Part shown: piece by piece, positions 5,061 to 12,633 of the stretch
How positions within the stretch are numbered: position 1 is the stretch's first letter
Layout of the letters: every line of letters starts with the position of its first letter
Origin: Candidatus Hebobacteria bacterium
Lineage (GTDB): Bacteria > Armatimonadota > Hebobacteria > Hebobacterales > Hebobacteraceae
Direction of reading: 5' to 3'
NCBI GenBank assembly: GCA_029821235.1
Contig: JALGTT010000014.1
Location: forward strand, 1 to 14,197
DNA: 14,197 nt
Position numbers and translations under genes: made by a program
Notes under the pieces: generated by a model
Seen by the model: only the letters and a program-made list of their open reading frames with translations
Told to the model about the DNA's origin: nothing
The model's database searches: none

Positions 5061-7742
5061 ATGCAGCCAACCCAATTGCTTACTCTATGGGGGAAGAGCG
5101 ACTCCGATGATCCGTCGTACTACCACCCTCTGCTTTTTCACATGCTCGATACCGCGCATGTAGCCCGTCTTATATGGTCAGAAGTACTCAGCCCAAGTTG
5201 CCGATACCAATTAGCGCATGACATCCATTTGGATCTGGAGACCGCGAATGCCATCATTTCGCTGATATCCGGGCTACATGATCTTGGCAAGGCACACCCC
5301 GGATTTCAGGCACAGCAACCAGCTCTCGCCACGCGAGTACAGAAAGCTGGATTGTCCATTACAAAATACTGGGCCGAAGCGAGAAAACCCCACGGCCAGG
5401 TGACTGCGCGGGAACTGGAGAGGATTCTTCTCGAACTCGGATGGGAGCGGGAGCCGGCCGTCATTCTGGCGGTTGTGGCAGGCGGACACCATGGCATCTT
5501 TCCCTCGGCATCAGACCTCCAGTCCATGGGCATGGATACACTGGGAGATTCCTCGTGGGTGGAGGCGCGGGACGAACTCGTGCGCTCTCTTGCCGGTCAC
5601 TTTTTGGGCGCCGGTGGGTCGGATACGGTGCCGGCCCTCAAGAAACCACCCTCAGCAGGCACCATTGCCTTTCTGGCAGGACTTATTACGGTGGCCGACT
5701 GGATCGCCTCTTCGGAGCACTTTCCGGCCAGTTCCGACATACCGCTCGAGGAATACGTCAAACTCTCGCGTGAACGGGCGCAGCAGGCGCTCCGGGCACT
5801 GGGGTGGCTTCCTCCGCTGCGCCCGGCTGGGCCCGCCAACTTCGATCGCATCTTTTCGTTCCTCCCCAACCCCGTGCAGCAAGCGGTAGCACGAGCGGTC
5901 AGTACGCTGTCGTCCCCACATTTGCTGGTGGTCGAGGCCCCGATGGGAATGGGGAAGACCGAGGCAGCTCTCTATGCGGCCGACGCGCACCTTTGCGCAG
6001 GCGAAACAGGTGGGTTCTACATCGCGCTTCCCACGCAGGCCACCACGAATGCAATGCATCGGCGGGTGAAGGACGACTACTTGGCAGAACGAGGCCATTC
6101 GTTTATACCCGACCTTCAGCTCGTCCACGCAAACGCGCTCCTTGCCAGGGAATACGATGACTACCGGTTGACGTCCGTTGTGGGAGAAGGAGATACGTCG
6201 GAAGAGGAGCGCGCGTCGGTGCAGAGTTGGTTCGCAGCCAGAAAACGAGCGTTACTGGCGCCGTTTGGGGTGGGAACGATAGACCAGAGTCTCCTCGCGG
6301 TATTGCAGACTCGCCATTGGTTTGTGCGCCTCTTCGGGCTTGCCAATAAGGTGGTGATATTCGATGAGGTGCACGCCTACGACACATATATGACCGCGAT
6401 TCTGGAGCGACTGCTGCAGTGGCTGGCCGCGGTCAATGCCACCGTTGTTCTGCTCTCGGCCACCCTTCCCGCCTCCCGCCGGGAACGTCTGGTTCGCGCT
6501 TACGCGGGGGATCAGACAGGCCGAGTACCGTCCAGGCCGTATCCGCGGATCACGTGGACAGGGGTGAGCGGAACGGATAGTACGACCGTCTCGATTGACG
6601 AGAACTCCCACCGCGCCGTGAATCTGGACTTCGCACCCGCATCTCCGGATGACCTCGCCTCGAGGCTGCGTGAGGCGCTGCGCGAGGGCGGATGTGCGGC
6701 CGTGGTATGCAACACCGTTGCCCGGGCACAGGAGATATATCGGCGCCTGGAACAGAGTCTTGCCGATGTCGAGTGTCTTCTGTTCCACGCGCGCACGCCA
6801 TTCGGCTGGCGCAGGAGCCGGGAGCGCGATGTCCTGACGCGATTCGGAAAGGGTGGAGAGCGGCCATCCAAGGCCGTACTCGTTGCCACTCAAGTGATCG
6901 AGCAAAGCCTGGACCTCGACTTCGACTGGATGGCCTCCGAGATGGCCCCTCTGGACTTGTTGCTGCAACGGGCTGGCAGGTTGCACCGCCACCGGCTTGA
7001 CCGTCCCGCCCGAGTCGCGCAACCCCGATTGACGATCCTGTGTGACGCCGAGCCCGACGGCGGCATTCCGGAGTTCGGCTCCTCTGAGCGCGTCTACGCG
7101 CGCTACATACTGCTGCGGTCGTGGCTGGCGCTGAGAGGACGAACCCAGTTGCAGATTCCCGGGGACATCGAACGTCTCATCGCGCAGGTGTACGATGACC
7201 CGGAGCCCGGATTCGATGATGGAGAATGGACGAGAGCGCTTCACGACGCAAGAAAGGACATGCTCGAGCGGAAACGACGAGATGAGCGGAAGGCCGAGGG
7301 GGTGCTGGTGCCCGCGCCGGGGGACCCATGGGAGTTGATAGAGCAATTCTCGCAGCAACTTTGGGAGGATGAAGACCCGACTATCCACCCCACGCTCAGG
7401 GCGGCGACGCGGCTCGGAGATCCGTCCGTGCAGGTCGTCTGCCTGGAAGAGGACGGCGGAGGCGTTCTGCGCCCTGTCACCGGCGGCGTAGCAGTCTCCC
7501 TCGAGGAGCAGCCTTCGCCAGAGCAGACCGTGGAATTGATGGAGGCCAGCCTGGCGCTCAGCCACCGCGGGCTGTTCCAGGCTCTGTGCGACCAGGAAGT
7601 TCCCTCAGGCTGGCGCCACAGTCCCCATCTGCGCTTCCACCGCCATGTGATCTTTTCCGGAGGACGCGCCGAACTCGCGGGATGGGTTCTCACCATAGAT
7701 TCCGATCTTGGGCTGGTCATCGAAAAGGAGGATGAACAATGA
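5061..7742 (+). CDS. cas3: Cas3, HD nuclease-helicase of type I-E CRISPR
   Basis: Cas3 is recruited by target-bound Cascade; it nicks the displaced strand and degrades it while unwinding 3'-5' with ATP. This copy of 893 residues is full length (E. coli Cas3 is 888). The HD domain is intact: HPLLFHMLDTAH (22-33), GLHDLGK with His73-Asp74, and GGHHG (141-145). The SF2 helicase motifs follow in order: Walker A EAPMGMGKTEA (about 295-303), DEVHAYD (about 435-441), SATLP (about 466) and IEQSLDLDFDW / LLQRAGRLHRH (about 636-644). A C-terminal accessory domain ends the protein. The start at ATG 5061 has AGAGG at 5051-5055. The stop overlaps the cas8e start by ATGA (7739-7742), so translation is coupled. 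The first ~350 bp use more A/T-rich codons than the rest. No clear promoter is visible in the 164 bp upstream, although transcription probably starts there. Confidence 0.97.
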   Translation: MQPTQLLTLWGKSDSDDPSYYHPLLFHMLDTAHVARLIWSEVLSPSCRYQLAHDIHLDLETANAIISLISGLHDLGKAHPGFQAQQPALATRVQKAGLSITKYWAEARKPHGQVTARELERILLELGWEREPAVILAVVAGGHHGIFPSASDLQSMGMDTLGDSSWVEARDELVRSLAGHFLGAGGSDTVPALKKPPSAGTIAFLAGLITVADWIASSEHFPASSDIPLEEYVKLSRERAQQALRALGWLPPLRPAGPANFDRIFSFLPNPVQQAVARAVSTLSSPHLLVVEAPMGMGKTEAALYAADAHLCAGETGGFYIALPTQATTNAMHRRVKDDYLAERGHSFIPDLQLVHANALLAREYDDYRLTSVVGEGDTSEEERASVQSWFAARKRALLAPFGVGTIDQSLLAVLQTRHWFVRLFGLANKVVIFDEVHAYDTYMTAILERLLQWLAAVNATVVLLSATLPASRRERLVRAYAGDQTGRVPSRPYPRITWTGVSGTDSTTVSIDENSHRAVNLDFAPASPDDLASRLREALREGGCAAVVCNTVARAQEIYRRLEQSLADVECLLFHARTPFGWRRSRERDVLTRFGKGGERPSKAVLVATQVIEQSLDLDFDWMASEMAPLDLLLQRAGRLHRHRLDRPARVAQPRLTILCDAEPDGGIPEFGSSERVYARYILLRSWLALRGRTQLQIPGDIERLIAQVYDDPEPGFDDGEWTRALHDARKDMLERKRRDERKAEGVLVPAPGDPWELIEQFSQQLWEDEDPTIHPTLRAATRLGDPSVQVVCLEEDGGGVLRPVTGGVAVSLEEQPSPEQTVELMEASLALSHRGLFQALCDQEVPSGWRHSPHLRFHRHVIFSGGRAELAGWVLTIDSDLGLVIEKEDEQ

Positions 7743-9367
7743 AGCCGACATTCAACTTGATTGACCAGGGCTGGATTCCCTGTGTGCCGCGGGGTGGCGG
7801 GCCTGCGCGCGAACTCGGGATCCACGAGGCGCTTGTGAAGGCGCATGAGTTGAGCGAGATCTACGATGACTCGCCTTTGATCACCGTCTCCCTGCACCGC
7901 CTGCTGCTGGCCGTGCTGCACCGCGCCTGCGGTCCTGCCACGGCAGAGGAATGGGGACAACTGTGGAAAGCCGGACGTTTCCCCGAGGATAAGATCAACG
8001 CCTACCTCGAGAAATGGCGCGAGCGCTTTGACCTCTTCTCAGAGACTCATCCTTTTTACCAGACCGGGGGACTGGAGACTCGCAAGCAGAGCAGTGTTGC
8101 GCGCCTGGCCGCAGAGCTGGCCAGTGGGCACAATGTACTTCTATTCGACCACACACTTGACGATATGCCTCCCGTCTTTGCTTGCTCTGAGGCGGCCAGA
8201 AGGCTTGTAGCCGCGCAAATGTTCGCAATTGCTAGCGCGGGGGAGCACAAGCCAACGATCAAGGGGGATGCCGTTGCTCGCCCTTGCTTCAGGGATTCGA
8301 TACTAACCAGGACGCTGGTTGTCTGGATCACCGGAGATAATCTATTCGAGACACTGATGAGTAATCTCATCGTGCTCAATGAGAGAGCCAACACGTCACC
8401 GTGCTGGGAGATGCCTTCTATTGAAGCAACCAATCTGAGAGGTGATCAGCCAGATTATCCCTGTGGTGTCCCAGACGGATACACGTGGCAAAGTCGACTT
8501 ATCCGCCTCATACCGGAAGAGATTGCAGGAGAGACTGCTGTGCGTGTAATGCATTTCGCCCAAGGCCGAAGAATGGACAAGTCTCCACGCCGCCCTGGAG
8601 AATACGATCCGATGGTCGCCCTTATGCTTGCAAGCAAACAGCGCGGGTATGTGCCCCTCCGTCTCAGTTGGGAAAAGGCCCCCTGGCGCGACGCGCATGC
8701 CCTTCTCGCGGTCGCCGACCCTGAATCTCACTCCCACAATGGTCCAAAGTTTCGGAGGCCGAAAACCCTCGATCATCTCAGCAATATGTGGGGGCGAGGA
8801 TTCATCAAAGAAGCTGAGCGATGCTATACACTGGAGGTCGCGGGATTCGCCTTCTTGCCGGGGTCGGGCAAAACGGGGAAGCCTGTGTTGTGGCGTCACG
8901 ATCGCCTTCCCCTGCCGCTGGCGCTGCTCCAGGACCCGCATCTGGTGGACCGGCTAAGATTCCTCATTGAAAAGGCGGAGACGGTCGCCCGCGATGTCCA
9001 AGACCGTCTCCTCAAGGTGTGCCGGGCATTCCTACCTTCCGACTTGGGGCATCCACAGGCCCGTCAGCCGGACCCCAAGGATGTGGCCAACCTCGCGAAT
9101 TCCCTCGACGCCGAGCGGCCCTACTGGGCGCGGCTCGAGGGGCACTTTCACCATCTGCTTCAGAGGTTGCCCGTGGAGACAGACGCGGCCTCCGACGAGT
9201 GGCTGGAAGCAGTGGAAAGAGAGGCGAGCCGGGCATTCAATGATGCCTGCGATAAGTTGGGCGCTTCACAACGGGCAATACGCGCCCGGGCGCGCGTGTC
9301 AGACATTTTCCCGGCGCTGCCGCGGGATGCCGCGGCAGCGACCGCCGAGACCGAAGCAAGGAGGTGA
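7739..9367 (+). CDS. cas8e: Cas8e (Cse1/CasA), large subunit of type I-E Cascade
   Basis: This is the large Cascade subunit, which reads the PAM, helps open the target and recruits Cas3. The 542 residues begin with the family's N-terminal block FNLIDQGWIPCV (4-15). Further family features are the DSPLITVSLHRLLLAVLHR helix and ETHPFYQT. The C-terminus is helical, as expected for the four-helix bundle. The length is slightly above that of E. coli Cse1 (502). AAAGGAGG lies just before ATG 7739, inside the cas3 end, and the stop TGA 9365-9367 lies within the SD sequence of cse2. A patch at about 8281-8460 drops to about 49% GC by hand count, against about 63% in the 3' part (9121-9180). This could be local sequence diversity in the target-contacting region. 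Confidence 0.96.
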   Translation: MKPTFNLIDQGWIPCVPRGGGPARELGIHEALVKAHELSEIYDDSPLITVSLHRLLLAVLHRACGPATAEEWGQLWKAGRFPEDKINAYLEKWRERFDLFSETHPFYQTGGLETRKQSSVARLAAELASGHNVLLFDHTLDDMPPVFACSEAARRLVAAQMFAIASAGEHKPTIKGDAVARPCFRDSILTRTLVVWITGDNLFETLMSNLIVLNERANTSPCWEMPSIEATNLRGDQPDYPCGVPDGYTWQSRLIRLIPEEIAGETAVRVMHFAQGRRMDKSPRRPGEYDPMVALMLASKQRGYVPLRLSWEKAPWRDAHALLAVADPESHSHNGPKFRRPKTLDHLSNMWGRGFIKEAERCYTLEVAGFAFLPGSGKTGKPVLWRHDRLPLPLALLQDPHLVDRLRFLIEKAETVARDVQDRLLKVCRAFLPSDLGHPQARQPDPKDVANLANSLDAERPYWARLEGHFHHLLQRLPVETDAASDEWLEAVEREASRAFNDACDKLGASQRAIRARARVSDIFPALPRDAAAATAETEARR

Positions 9368-9369
9368 TC
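9358..9369 (+). promoter_or_regulatory. Perfect 12-nt Shine-Dalgarno site of cse2
   Basis: AAGGAGGTGATC matches the anti-Shine-Dalgarno end of bacterial 16S rRNA over 12 bases and sits 7 nt (core to start) before GTG 9372. It decides the otherwise ambiguous GTG start of cse2 and contains the cas8e stop codon. Unusually strong initiation fits Cse2 being needed in two copies per Cascade. Confidence 0.75.
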
Positions 9370-9371
9370 GA

Positions 9372-9893
9372 GTGGAAAAGCTGGAGGAACGGATCAATCG
9401 CTTTGTGGGACACCTGCGCCACCTAGCCGAGGGAGACGGCGAGAACAGGGGTGCGCTCGCCGATCTGAGAAGCGGATTGGGGCGCGCCCCGGCCGAGTCC
9501 CCGCGGTTGCTCAAACACGTCGTTCCCTTTCTAGGGGAGAGAGCGCATTCCGCGGACCGTTGGTTCTACCTGGTGGGCGCGCTTTTCGGATGGCATCCCA
9601 GACACGAGCAGGGGCGTTCGCTGGCCGAGGGTCTTGGCGGCCTTCGCCAGAAGGGGGCCATCAGCGACAGCGCCGGGGCCCGCTTCGTGGCCCTGATCGC
9701 GAGCCACCCCGACGACCTGCCGGGGCGGCTGCGCGAAGCGATAGGGTTGCTGCGCAGCAACGATATCGGGCTCGACTGGTTCCAGTTGCTGCACGACCTG
9801 ACACAGTGGACTCACCCCGACGGATACATCCAGCTCAAGTGGGCGCGGAAGTTCTATCGGCAGGCCCGCGCTCCAGAGAACAACGCGGCCTGA
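9372..9893 (+). CDS. cse2: Cse2 (CasB), small subunit of type I-E Cascade
   Basis: Cse2 is a small helical protein that dimerises along the Cascade belly and stabilises the R-loop, especially the displaced strand. This copy has 173 residues (E. coli 160), begins MEKLEERINRFVGHLRHLA, and contains the family pattern HSADRWFYLVGALFGWHP in the first half. The C-terminal block is LLRSNDIGLDWFQLLHDLTQ, then W and YIQLKWARKFYR, a hallmark of the family's second helical domain, rich in basic and aromatic residues. The GTG start is supported by a perfect Shine-Dalgarno at 9358-9369. The longer reading frame extending upstream inside cas8e is a shadow. It is followed by cas7e after 25 nt. Confidence 0.95.
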   Translation: MEKLEERINRFVGHLRHLAEGDGENRGALADLRSGLGRAPAESPRLLKHVVPFLGERAHSADRWFYLVGALFGWHPRHEQGRSLAEGLGGLRQKGAISDSAGARFVALIASHPDDLPGRLREAIGLLRSNDIGLDWFQLLHDLTQWTHPDGYIQLKWARKFYRQARAPENNAA

Positions 9894-9918
9894 AGGCCGG
9901 AATCTACAGGAGGCGATG

Positions 9919-11121
9919 ATGAAGATAGAGGCTCATGTCATCCAGAACTTCGCACCGTCCTGTCTCAATCGGGACGACACCAACACCCCCAAAGACTGCG
10001 AATTCGGCGGCGTCCGCCGCGCCCGCATCTCCTCGCAGTGCATCAAGCGCGCGGTGCGCCGGCATCACTTGTTTGATGAAAGATTGAAGGGACAGCTGGC
10101 CGCTCGCAGTCGTTGGCATAGGGAGCGCCTAGCAGAGGTCATATCAGCATTAGGCAAAGATCCCTCCGAGTTACTCGTTGCGGTGGGCATCTTCCTCAAC
10201 ATGTTGGTCTCGTCCAAAGCGCTACAAGGGGACGAGGATGATGGAAACTCGGGCGTGAAGGGAGCCCGCAAGGGAAGAGCCGTGAAAGCCTCGCAGGCCT
10301 ATGAGCGGTGTGACGCGTTAAGTTGGTTATCCAGCCGAGAGATGGATCACATCGTGGAGTGGGTTGCCGCGAACCAACGCGATGTTACCGTCGCCCGGAA
10401 AAAGGATCAGAAGCAAAAGCTGATCCAAAGATTCCTGGATGCACATCCGAATCTTCCCGTTACCCCCGATATTGCCCTTTTCGGCCGCATGATGGCAAAT
10501 GCCATGGGCATGCAAGTTCACGCCGCCTGCCAGGTCGCGCACGCCATTTCCACTCACCGGGTGGACATGGAGATGGACTTCTACACCGCGGTTGATGACC
10601 TCAATCCTGAATCGGAGACCGGGGCCGGCATGATGGGCGTAACCCACTTCAACAGCGCGTGCTTCTACCGCTATGCCCTGTTGGACAGAGACGGTCTCTT
10701 GGAGAACCTCCAGGGAGACGTCGATCTCACCAACGACGTAATCTCTGCTTTCCTCGAGGCCTGGGTGTACGCCATTCCCACCGGCAAGCAGAACTCGATG
10801 GCCGCCCAGAATCTGCCCAGCTTCGGCCTGTTCGTAGTTCGTGACGGCGGGGCGCCCTGCTCGCTCGCCAACGCCTTCGCGGAGCCCGTGCGCGTCATCC
10901 CCGGTCAGGACGAAGACTTGATCGGCCGCTCGATCACCGCTCTCGCCGACTACTGGAGCAGGCTTCAGAGCGTCTACGGCGGCGACGGCATCGCCGCCCT
11001 CAATCTCTTCCACGACGGCCGCCGGGATCGCCTGGGAGACCTGGCCGACGCGGACAAGGGATCGGTGAAAGCCGCTCTCGAAGCGACCATGGCGGCGGTG
11101 CGGGCGGCGGGAGGTGCGTAA
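9919..11121 (+). CDS. cas7e: Cas7e (Cse4/CasC), backbone subunit of type I-E Cascade
   Basis: Six copies of this RRM-fold protein form the helical backbone that holds the crRNA spacer and kinks the target every six bases. The 400 residues start with the strongly conserved N-terminus: HVIQNFAPSCLNRDDTN, PKDCEFGG and RRARISSQCIKRAVR (about 33-47). Later family blocks are AHAISTHRVDMEMDFYTAVDD, GAGMMGVTHFNSACFYRYA and AIPTGKQNSMAAQNLPSF, the last ones near the thumb and RNA-binding face. It is longer than E. coli Cas7 (363), with extra residues around 95-120 (GDEDDGNSGVKGARKGRAVK), a charged and probably flexible loop. GGAGG at 9909-9913 is 5 nt from ATG 9919 but only 2 nt from ATG 9916, so 9919 is preferred. 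The cas5e start follows one base after the stop. Confidence 0.96.
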   Translation: MKIEAHVIQNFAPSCLNRDDTNTPKDCEFGGVRRARISSQCIKRAVRRHHLFDERLKGQLAARSRWHRERLAEVISALGKDPSELLVAVGIFLNMLVSSKALQGDEDDGNSGVKGARKGRAVKASQAYERCDALSWLSSREMDHIVEWVAANQRDVTVARKKDQKQKLIQRFLDAHPNLPVTPDIALFGRMMANAMGMQVHAACQVAHAISTHRVDMEMDFYTAVDDLNPESETGAGMMGVTHFNSACFYRYALLDRDGLLENLQGDVDLTNDVISAFLEAWVYAIPTGKQNSMAAQNLPSFGLFVVRDGGAPCSLANAFAEPVRVIPGQDEDLIGRSITALADYWSRLQSVYGGDGIAALNLFHDGRRDRLGDLADADKGSVKAALEATMAAVRAAGGA

Positions 11122-11122
11122 C

Positions 11123-11845
11123 ATGCACACCCTCCTCATGCTCCTGGCCGGACCCATGCAGTCCTGGGGCCACCGCAGCCGCTTCGACGACCGGGACACC
11201 GGCCTCGAGCCCACCCGTAGCGGCGTCATCGGGCTCATCTGCGCGGCGATGGGCATTCCCAGGGATGGGGACCTCTCCCGCTTCGATTCCCTGCGCATGG
11301 GGGTGCGGATTGACTCCCCAGGCCGCCCCGCCATTGACTTTCACACCGCCATGCGCGTGGTGCGCGCCGACGGCACCCTCGACCGGGACGACGCCAAGAA
11401 TACGGTCACATCGCACCGCCACTACCTTGGCGACGCGCGCTTCATCGTCGGGCTGGAACACGAGGAACTGGGCCTGGTGCGAGAGATCGAGGCGGCGCTT
11501 CGGAACCCTCGCTGGCCGCTGTTCCTGGGACGCAAGTCGTTCCCGCCGTCTCTGCCGGTACACCTTCCCGGGTCCTCCGTGATGGAGAACACACGGCTCG
11601 AGGAGGCGCTGGAGACGCTACCATGGCACCGGCTCTACGAGCGGGAGCAGCGTCCCAAGTATCTTCGACTGGTACTGGAGCCGCCCAGGGACAAGGAGGT
11701 GGAGGCGGCGACAGTGCGCAATGACTGGCCCGTCTCGTTCGTCAGTGCAAAACGACGGTTCATGCTTCGGGGTCTGCTAATCCGCGATCTGCCCTCGGAT
11801 CGCGTCCCCGAGGGGGAGGTGCTGCCATGTTCCTGTCCCGCCTAG
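11123..11845 (+). CDS. cas5e: Cas5e (CasD), 5'-handle-binding subunit of Cascade
   Basis: Cas5e caps the crRNA 5' handle and holds the base of Cascade next to Cas8e. This 240-residue protein has the typical Cas5 N-terminus LLMLLAGPMQSWGHRSRF and the following PTRSGVIGLICAAMGI block, then FHTAMRVVRADG and the HRHYLGDARFIVGLE strand pair. Near the C-terminus RWPLFLGRKSFPPSLPV matches the conserved Cas5e segment. E. coli CasD has 224 residues. ATG 11123 is preceded by GGGAGGTG (11109-11116) and lies one base beyond the cas7e stop; GTG 11114 would overlap cas7e. The 3' end overlaps cas6e by 19 bp, indicating coupled translation. No oddities in motifs were seen. Confidence 0.96.
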   Translation: MHTLLMLLAGPMQSWGHRSRFDDRDTGLEPTRSGVIGLICAAMGIPRDGDLSRFDSLRMGVRIDSPGRPAIDFHTAMRVVRADGTLDRDDAKNTVTSHRHYLGDARFIVGLEHEELGLVREIEAALRNPRWPLFLGRKSFPPSLPVHLPGSSVMENTRLEEALETLPWHRLYEREQRPKYLRLVLEPPRDKEVEAATVRNDWPVSFVSAKRRFMLRGLLIRDLPSDRVPEGEVLPCSCPA

Positions 11846-12471
11846 TGCTGAACGGACGGCATCCCCGCGCTCTGCGCGCCCTGGCAGAAGCCGATCTCAT
11901 GCACCAACTCGTCTACTCCGGGTTTCCCGACCGGGAGGACGGAGGGCCGGGGCGAGTCCTTTTCCGGGCGGAGGGCGCCCGGGCGGGCCGACCAGGCCTC
12001 GTGTTGGTGCAGTCGGAGAAGCGGCCTGCATGGGAACGGCTGCTGGAGGAAGGTGTGGTACTGTCGGCCGAATGCAAGGCCCTGCAGCTGCGCCTGGCGC
12101 CCGGCCAGCGTCTCCGTTTCCGCCTGCGCGCCAACCCGACGGTGCGGCGCGTCTTCCAGCCGGCCCAGGATGGCCGGCCGAAACAGAGCGGCAGACGGAT
12201 CGGCGTCTACGGCGAAGACGCCCAGCGCGCGTGGCTGTGCCGCAAGGCCGATTCCTCCGGCTTCCGCGTCCTGGAGTGCGCCGTGAGCGACCGCGGCATC
12301 CAGTTCTCGCGACGCCGCAACGGGGCCGCGCCCCTGAAACACCTGTGTGTTGACTTCGAGGGGATCATCGAGGTGACCGACGCAGAACGGTTCGTCTCCG
12401 CGCTGGAGCGCGGCATCGGCTCCGCGAAGGCGTTTGGATTCGGGCTGCTCTCGGTGGCCCCGAGCAGGTGA
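11827..12471 (+). CDS. cas6e: Cas6e (Cse3/CasE), crRNA-processing endoribonuclease
   Basis: Cas6e cuts each repeat of the array transcript at the 3' base of its hairpin and stays bound to the crRNA 3' end. The 214-residue protein has the family N-terminus MFLSRLVLNGR, and His26 in LMHQLVYSGFP is the expected general-base histidine (His20/His26 in characterised homologues). The C-terminus holds the glycine-rich loop GIGSAKAFGFGLLSVAP, which contacts RNA. The two ferredoxin-like halves are of normal length (E. coli 199). GGGGAGGT at 11813-11820 precedes ATG 11827, inside the end of cas5e. This is the last gene before a 162-bp gap. Its substrate, the repeat starting at 13850, has a matching 6-bp stem with an 8-nt 3' remainder. 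Confidence 0.96.
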   Translation: MFLSRLVLNGRHPRALRALAEADLMHQLVYSGFPDREDGGPGRVLFRAEGARAGRPGLVLVQSEKRPAWERLLEEGVVLSAECKALQLRLAPGQRLRFRLRANPTVRRVFQPAQDGRPKQSGRRIGVYGEDAQRAWLCRKADSSGFRVLECAVSDRGIQFSRRRNGAAPLKHLCVDFEGIIEVTDAERFVSALERGIGSAKAFGFGLLSVAPSR

Positions 12472-12633
12472 CGGGCCGCCGCCGTTGCCTTGAACACGAA
12501 CTGAACCTTGACAACTGAATAAACGGACCATCTTGTCGGTGGACCTTCCTGAACAATAGAGCGTTGATTAGCACTGCAATTGCTCTATGAATTGCGGAAG
12601 AAGTCCACTGAAGGGGCTGGAGGAGAACGGAAC
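12472..12633 (+). promoter_or_regulatory. Low-GC cas6e-cas1 gap: candidate promoter and structured 5' leader of cas1-cas2
   Basis: The 120 bp at 12481-12600 are about 47% GC by hand count, well below the flanking genes. A perfect -35 hexamer TTGACA lies at 12508-12513; the best -10 at suitable spacing (TCTTGT, 12531-12536) is weak. Downstream are two interlocked inverted repeats: ATAGAGC (12556-12562) with GCTCTAT (12582-12588), and GCAATT (12576-12581) with AATTGC (12590-12595). The loop of the second, GCTCTATG, contains the right arm of the first, so the RNA could form a pseudoknot or switch between two hairpins. The SD GGAGGAGA (about 12619-12626) follows. Confidence 0.45.

Noticed and set aside
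6252..7565. Long (437-codon) open frame on the - strand
   Set aside because: It lies antisense to the helicase half of cas3, whose motifs are all intact. Long antisense frames are expected in high-GC genes, and no family signature or start site supports it.
8967..9371. 5' extension of the cse2 frame into cas8e
   Set aside because: It overlaps cas8e in another frame. The perfect SD at 9358-9369 fixes the start at GTG 9372.
10327..11334. Long (335-codon) - strand frame across cas7e and cas5e
   Set aside because: It is a shadow of two well-supported Cascade genes and has no recognisable domain.
12580..12633. Upstream TTG start extending cas1 by 18 residues
   Set aside because: The extension is not conserved in Cas1e, overlaps the inverted repeats, and ATG 12634 has a good SD and the family's usual N-terminus.
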